Shown: positions 60,847-64,000 of the stretch, one piece after another
Layout of the letters: every line of letters starts with the position of its first letter
Numbering within the stretch: the first letter of the stretch is position 1
Assembly: GCA_938743325.2 (NCBI GenBank)
Contig: OW568892.1
Location: 186,001 to 250,000 of the forward strand
DNA: 64,000 bases
Origin: Pycnococcus provasolii
Taxonomy: Eukaryota > Chlorophyta > Pseudoscourfieldiophyceae > Pseudoscourfieldiales > Pycnococcaceae
Reading direction: 5' to 3'
Made by a program: the position numbers and the translations under genes
Notes under the pieces: generated by a model
What the model was told of the DNA's origin: nothing
Seen by the model: the letters and a program-made list of their open reading frames with translations, nothing else
Database searches by the model: none

Positions 60847-60961
60847 AGGTGAACGGTTGGAATGGCGGTTACAGTTAGGGGGAAAAGGTCCCGGTCCCGG
60901 GGAAGGGGAAAAAGGGGGGTGACAAGGACTAGGGGATCTAACTAAATCTCCCTCCACGTCA
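60847..60961. repeat. 115-bp direct repeat, copy 2
   Basis: Same sequence and strand as 59956-60070. The two copies enclose the zinc-knuckle fragment. Confidence 0.85.
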
Positions 60962-61356
60962 GGTGCAGCGCTTCGAGATGTTTCGTTATCTTGACTAGAT
61001 ACGGTCAAGATAAGGTTCCGTGAGGTCGGCTGACCACCTCCCACAACGGGAAGTTTGGTCGAGAGCTGTTTTTCACTGCGCAGTTTTACTTCGCGTTTCG
61101 GCTGTAGTCCAAAGTTTTGAAAGCGGTAAAGCGTATTCGACGTCCAGGTATGTATACTCAAAGGCTGTAAAGTTTCAAAGATATTAAGATATCAACGGCT
61201 TAGCGCAAAGCGTAGCTGAGGCTCATAACCTATGAGAATATATATTCGTTACTTAGTTGTGTTGGGGAGAAGGAAACCCTCCTGAGGGAGGTAGACAGTG
61301 TCGACCTTCCCGGAGGCCGCGTCGACTCGTTCTTGGGATTCTTATCTCCCCTGGAG

Positions 61357-61407
61357 CGTTGTCCAACAGTGCATCCCCATGCCGACGTCTCTGCTTGTTT
61401 TCTCAAA
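61357..61407. repeat. 51-bp inverted copy of 59668-59718
   Basis: The reverse complement of this segment starts TTTGAGAAAACAAGCAGAGA and matches 59668-59718 over 51 bases. The pair faces inward across the copia-type debris, suggesting an inverted duplication of an element's leader and gag start. Confidence 0.85.
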
Positions 61408-61544
61408 TCCCCCCCCCCCCCCCCCCCCCCCCCCCCGCCAATCCAGATCGCTCTCCACCACGAATTCTCCCCCGGCTGCACTTTTTCCCCCCCCCCGTCC
61501 TTTTTTGCGTGGATTGTTCGCATCATTTCATCCGTTTTTTGATA

Positions 61545-64000
61545 ATGGGTGGCGGCGGCGACAACTCGTTGCTGTCTGACAAGCTGAAAGCTCATTCGCC
61601 GTCACAAGTGAGTGATGGGTTAGTTTCACCACGTCCTACCTCCAAGCCGTTGTTGGGATCCCCTTCCGGGCCTTCTTGTTCGAAGCCCGCCAATGATGTG
61701 GTCGTGGCTCTTGGTGGTTCCTCGTCTCATTCTCATTCTCAGGAATCTCAGGAACCTCAGGAGTTGTGGCGTGTGAACCTCAATAGCGATAATGCGTTGT
61801 TTCTTCATTCTTCCATAATTTCATCCGGAGAATACAAGAGTAGTAGGAGTAGTACCACTCTTATGGATAGTAGAGGTGGTGCTTCGTCCCGTCTCGACGA
61901 CGATGACGACGATGCTGCTCTTGCTGCTGCTGATGCTGCTGCTGAATCTCTGGAAGAAGATGAACCTTCGTATGCGTGGTTCACAGGAACACACCCAACG
62001 CAGTGCGCCGGATTCCTCGAAACGACAAATACCCTCACGTCACTGCCACTCCCACGCCTCGACGATCGCAAGATGACGCGACAAAAACTTATGGACTACT
62101 TCGACAACACGTGGACCATCACGGAAACGCTCTTCTTCGCACTGAAAGACGAAAGCGCATTCTACAGACCGCCGTACCACCACCTCAGACACCCGCTCAT
62201 CTTCTACTACGGACACCCAGCGGCGCTCTACGTGAACAAACTGCGCGTCGCGGGAATCCTCGAGAAGCCTGTCAACGAACTGTACGAAAACATATTCGAA
62301 ACTGGCGTCGACGAAATGAATTGGGATGATCTGACGAAAAATGATATGAGGTGGCCGACAATACGCGAGGTGCACGCTTACCGGTGCGAAGTGTACACGC
62401 TCGTGCGCAACGCAATCCTCGAGCACCCCGCATTCGAGTGCGGCGAACCTCATGGAAGCAGCAGCTGCTGCAAGATCGAGTGGAACAGCGACGCGTGGGC
62501 TCTCGTCATGGCATTCGAGCACGAACGCATACACATCGAGACGTCAAGCGTGCTGTTCAGAGAGCTTCCCATCGAACTCGTGCGCAGGCCGAAGTACTTT
62601 CCACCCATGCATCCCACCGTGTTGCAGACCGAGCGAAGAACGCCGGAAACCAGCTGGACGGTCGTGCCTGCCGGCAGCGTAAAAATTGGAAAGTCGCGCG
62701 ACTTTCCCAGCTTTGGGTGGGACAACGAGTACGGCGAGAGAGATGTTCACGTGCCAAGCTTCCGTGTGAGCCAGCACTATGTGAGCAACGATCACTTCCT
62801 CGACTTCGTGAAGGGAGGCGGATATTCACAGCCGCAGTACTGGACGCAAGATGGGTGGAAATGGAAAACCTTTCGAAACGTCAAGTGGCCATGCTTCTGG
62901 GTGCCCAACGGCCCATCCGGCCTGCACAGGTATCACATCCGCATGATCTTCGAGGTGGTTCCGTGGAATGGAAGCCTTCCCGCGATTGTCAACGCGCACG
63001 AAGCTGCGGCGTACACCAACTGGCTCAACGAGAAAGAGAATCTGCCGCTGCACGCGCTGTCCAGCTATCGCCTGCCCACCGAGTCGGAGCTCGCGCGCAT
63101 TCGCCATGCCGGTGCCGAGCAATTCGCATCGGAGATGGGCGCTTCCGAAGCTCGGAGTGTGCCACCGCTGCCCACGGACGCGCTCGTCGCGCGAGATGCC
63201 GTGATGCACCTGACGGGACAACAATTCCACAGCCGCCTCAAGCAGAACCGGAATCTCGCCTTCAGCAGCGAATGTTCGGTGGACGCGTCGCGGCCCACAA
63301 ATGCTCCAGGAGAGGGCGGCGGGCCGGTGTACGACATTCAGGGCAACGTCTGGCAGTGGTGCCTAGACTGGTTTGCGGCGCTACCCGGGTTCCGCGTGCA
63401 CAGGCTCTACGACGACTTCAGCACGCCGTGCTTCGACGGACAGCACAACTGCATTTCCGGAGGTTCGTTCGCGAGCACGGGTGACGAGGCTTCGGTGTAC
63501 GCTCGATTCCACTTCCGCCCACACTTCTACCAGCACGCTGGATTTCGCATTGCTCGCAGCGAGGCAGCTTTCGTTGACGATGCCGCAGATGTGCGTGAGA
63601 TTCCTCTAACCCACGTTAACTCGCCGCCGCCGCATGCGTCGGGATGGGATCCACGTCGCACGGCGACGAATGGAATCGGCCTGAAGCGCATGAGGCGAAG
63701 CGAGGCTGGCAGCGATGGCGAGATGTCTTGGGAAGAGGTGGCTGAATGTGATGCCGGCGTCGCGCTGCCAGCTCTACGCACAGGATATGCGAGCATGACT
63801 GAGGATCGTATGCTGCAGATGCACTACGGAACGTGCGGGCAAGCTGCTAGCGCGCTGTTAGGATCAGGCGGATCTTTCCCTCGCATTCTTGCGGAGCATG
63901 CCACAGCTGCCGCAGCGCGTGTCTGCACTGGAACCTCGCGTGCGCTTGAGGTTGGTTGCACAGTTGGTGGCGGCACATTTGCGCTTGCTAGCATGGGTGC
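61545..64000 (+). CDS. ovoA: OvoA: 5-histidylcysteine sulfoxide synthase / methyltransferase (3' end beyond window)
   Basis: The frame opens at ATG 61545 and stays open to the window end (about 818 codons). A disordered Ser/Asp/Ala-rich N-terminus of about 145 residues comes first. A DinB-like domain (about 175-345) follows with YFDNTWTITETLFFAL and the iron ligands H326-x3-H330-x-E332 in EHERIHIETS. An FGE/sulfatase-modifying type domain (about 365-675) follows, with GNVWQWCLDWF and GGSFASTGDEASVYARFHF. The start of an AdoMet methyltransferase is visible at the end (RALEVGCTVGGG, about 799-810). OvoA joins cysteine to histidine with oxygen and later methylates the imidazole, making the antioxidant ovothiol A. 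The three-domain layout matches OvoA rather than EgtB alone. Confidence 0.92.
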   Translation, partial: MGGGGDNSLLSDKLKAHSPSQVSDGLVSPRPTSKPLLGSPSGPSCSKPANDVVVALGGSSSHSHSQESQEPQELWRVNLNSDNALFLHSSIISSGEYKSSRSSTTLMDSRGGASSRLDDDDDDAALAAADAAAESLEEDEPSYAWFTGTHPTQCAGFLETTNTLTSLPLPRLDDRKMTRQKLMDYFDNTWTITETLFFALKDESAFYRPPYHHLRHPLIFYYGHPAALYVNKLRVAGILEKPVNELYENIFETGVDEMNWDDLTKNDMRWPTIREVHAYRCEVYTLVRNAILEHPAFECGEPHGSSSCCKIEWNSDAWALVMAFEHERIHIETSSVLFRELPIELVRRPKYFPPMHPTVLQTERRTPETSWTVVPAGSVKIGKSRDFPSFGWDNEYGERDVHVPSFRVSQHYVSNDHFLDFVKGGGYSQPQYWTQDGWKWKTFRNVKWPCFWVPNGPSGLHRYHIRMIFEVVPWNGSLPAIVNAHEAAAYTNWLNEKENLPLHALSSYRLPTESELARIRHAGAEQFASEMGASEARSVPPLPTDALVARDAVMHLTGQQFHSRLKQNRNLAFSSECSVDASRPTNAPGEGGGPVYDIQGNVWQWCLDWFAALPGFRVHRLYDDFSTPCFDGQHNCISGGSFASTGDEASVYARFHFRPHFYQHAGFRIARSEAAFVDDAADVREIPLTHVNSPPPHASGWDPRRTATNGIGLKRMRRSEAGSDGEMSWEEVAECDAGVALPALRTGYASMTEDRMLQMHYGTCGQAASALLGSGGSFPRILAEHATAAAARVCTGTSRALEVGCTVGGGTFALASMG

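Larger units (their letters stand above)
59590..61420. mobile_element. Copia-type LTR retroelement debris
   Basis: Fragments on both strands resemble Ty1/copia parts: a gag N-terminal piece (+, about 59735-59870, with FNSRLLAYCEHYHVDEWL), a gag zinc knuckle (-, about 60214-60510, CFRCGKPGHFSKSC) and a piece like the start of the copia reverse transcriptase (-, about 60660-60840). They are separated by a 115-bp direct repeat and bounded by a 51-bp inverted repeat. Broken, with several breaks and at least one inversion or insertion. No intact LTR pair was found. Rest of 59520-61544: 28-C and other C runs (61409-61436, about 61489-61497) before the next gene. Confidence 0.6.

Noticed and set aside
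62351-63484. 377-codon Arg-rich + frame
   Set aside because: An out-of-frame shadow of the ovoA gene.

Overview
The window is nuclear DNA of a small-genome green alga, most likely a chlorophyte of prasinophyte grade. This is inferred from the gene set and not from any database search. Supporting signs are plant-type proteins (ATXR3/SDG2-like SET protein, MEKHLA protein, LNK-like protein, THI4, TPT-type transporters), long Pro/Ser-rich stretches like those of algal wall and pherophorin-like proteins, GC-rich coding sequence, and very few, short introns. Only three genes need an intron (120, 94 and 68 bp), while a 3416-codon gene is a single exon. Genes are tightly packed; convergent neighbours end 51-194 bp apart.

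Layout. 1-8.6 kb: a young-looking Ty3/gypsy-type LTR retroelement inserted in an 83-bp tandem repeat; its pol carries a PHD finger, a Tudor/Agenet-like segment and a methyltransferase-like domain after the integrase. 8.9-13.5 kb: a mitochondrial carrier, then two tandem TPT-family transporters that share a block of almost identical DNA. 14.1-20.6 kb: an ATXR3-like histone methyltransferase convergent with a coiled-coil protein. 21.5-29.7 kb: an unknown protein, a small secreted basic protein, a huge Gln/His/Ala-rich LNK-like protein and a pepsin-like protease on a Pro-rich, membrane-anchored stalk. 30.8-35.2 kb: MEKHLA protein, ThuA-like protein and a third TPT transporter. 35.25-35.66 kb: a near-perfect 115-bp inverted repeat carrying telomere-like repeats. 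36.9-48.3 kb: a Cys/Met-metabolism PLP enzyme, an AHI1/jouberin-like WD40 protein, THI4, a small HEPN-like protein with myristoylation and CAAX signals, and VPS53. 49.3-59.5 kb: one giant polycystin-like channel gene. 59.6-61.4 kb: copia-type retroelement debris. 61.5 kb to the end: an OvoA (ovothiol synthesis) gene that runs off the window.

There is no operon-like pathway. Themes that recur are chromatin reading and writing (ATXR3-like; PHD and methyltransferase-like domains on the retroelement), cilium-associated families (AHI1-like, polycystin-like), sulfur and thiamin chemistry (THI4, PLP enzyme, OvoA) and membrane transport (three TPT proteins, one SLC25). Telomere-like TTAGGG blocks sit just upstream of several genes and inside the retroelement leader, so they may act as telo-box-like promoter elements.

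Strongest leads: the retroelement's chromatin cassette, the lipid-anchored HEPN protein, the polycystin with about 2,500 residues of adhesive or RCC1-like sequence placed between S1 and S2, and the telomere-armed fold-back.
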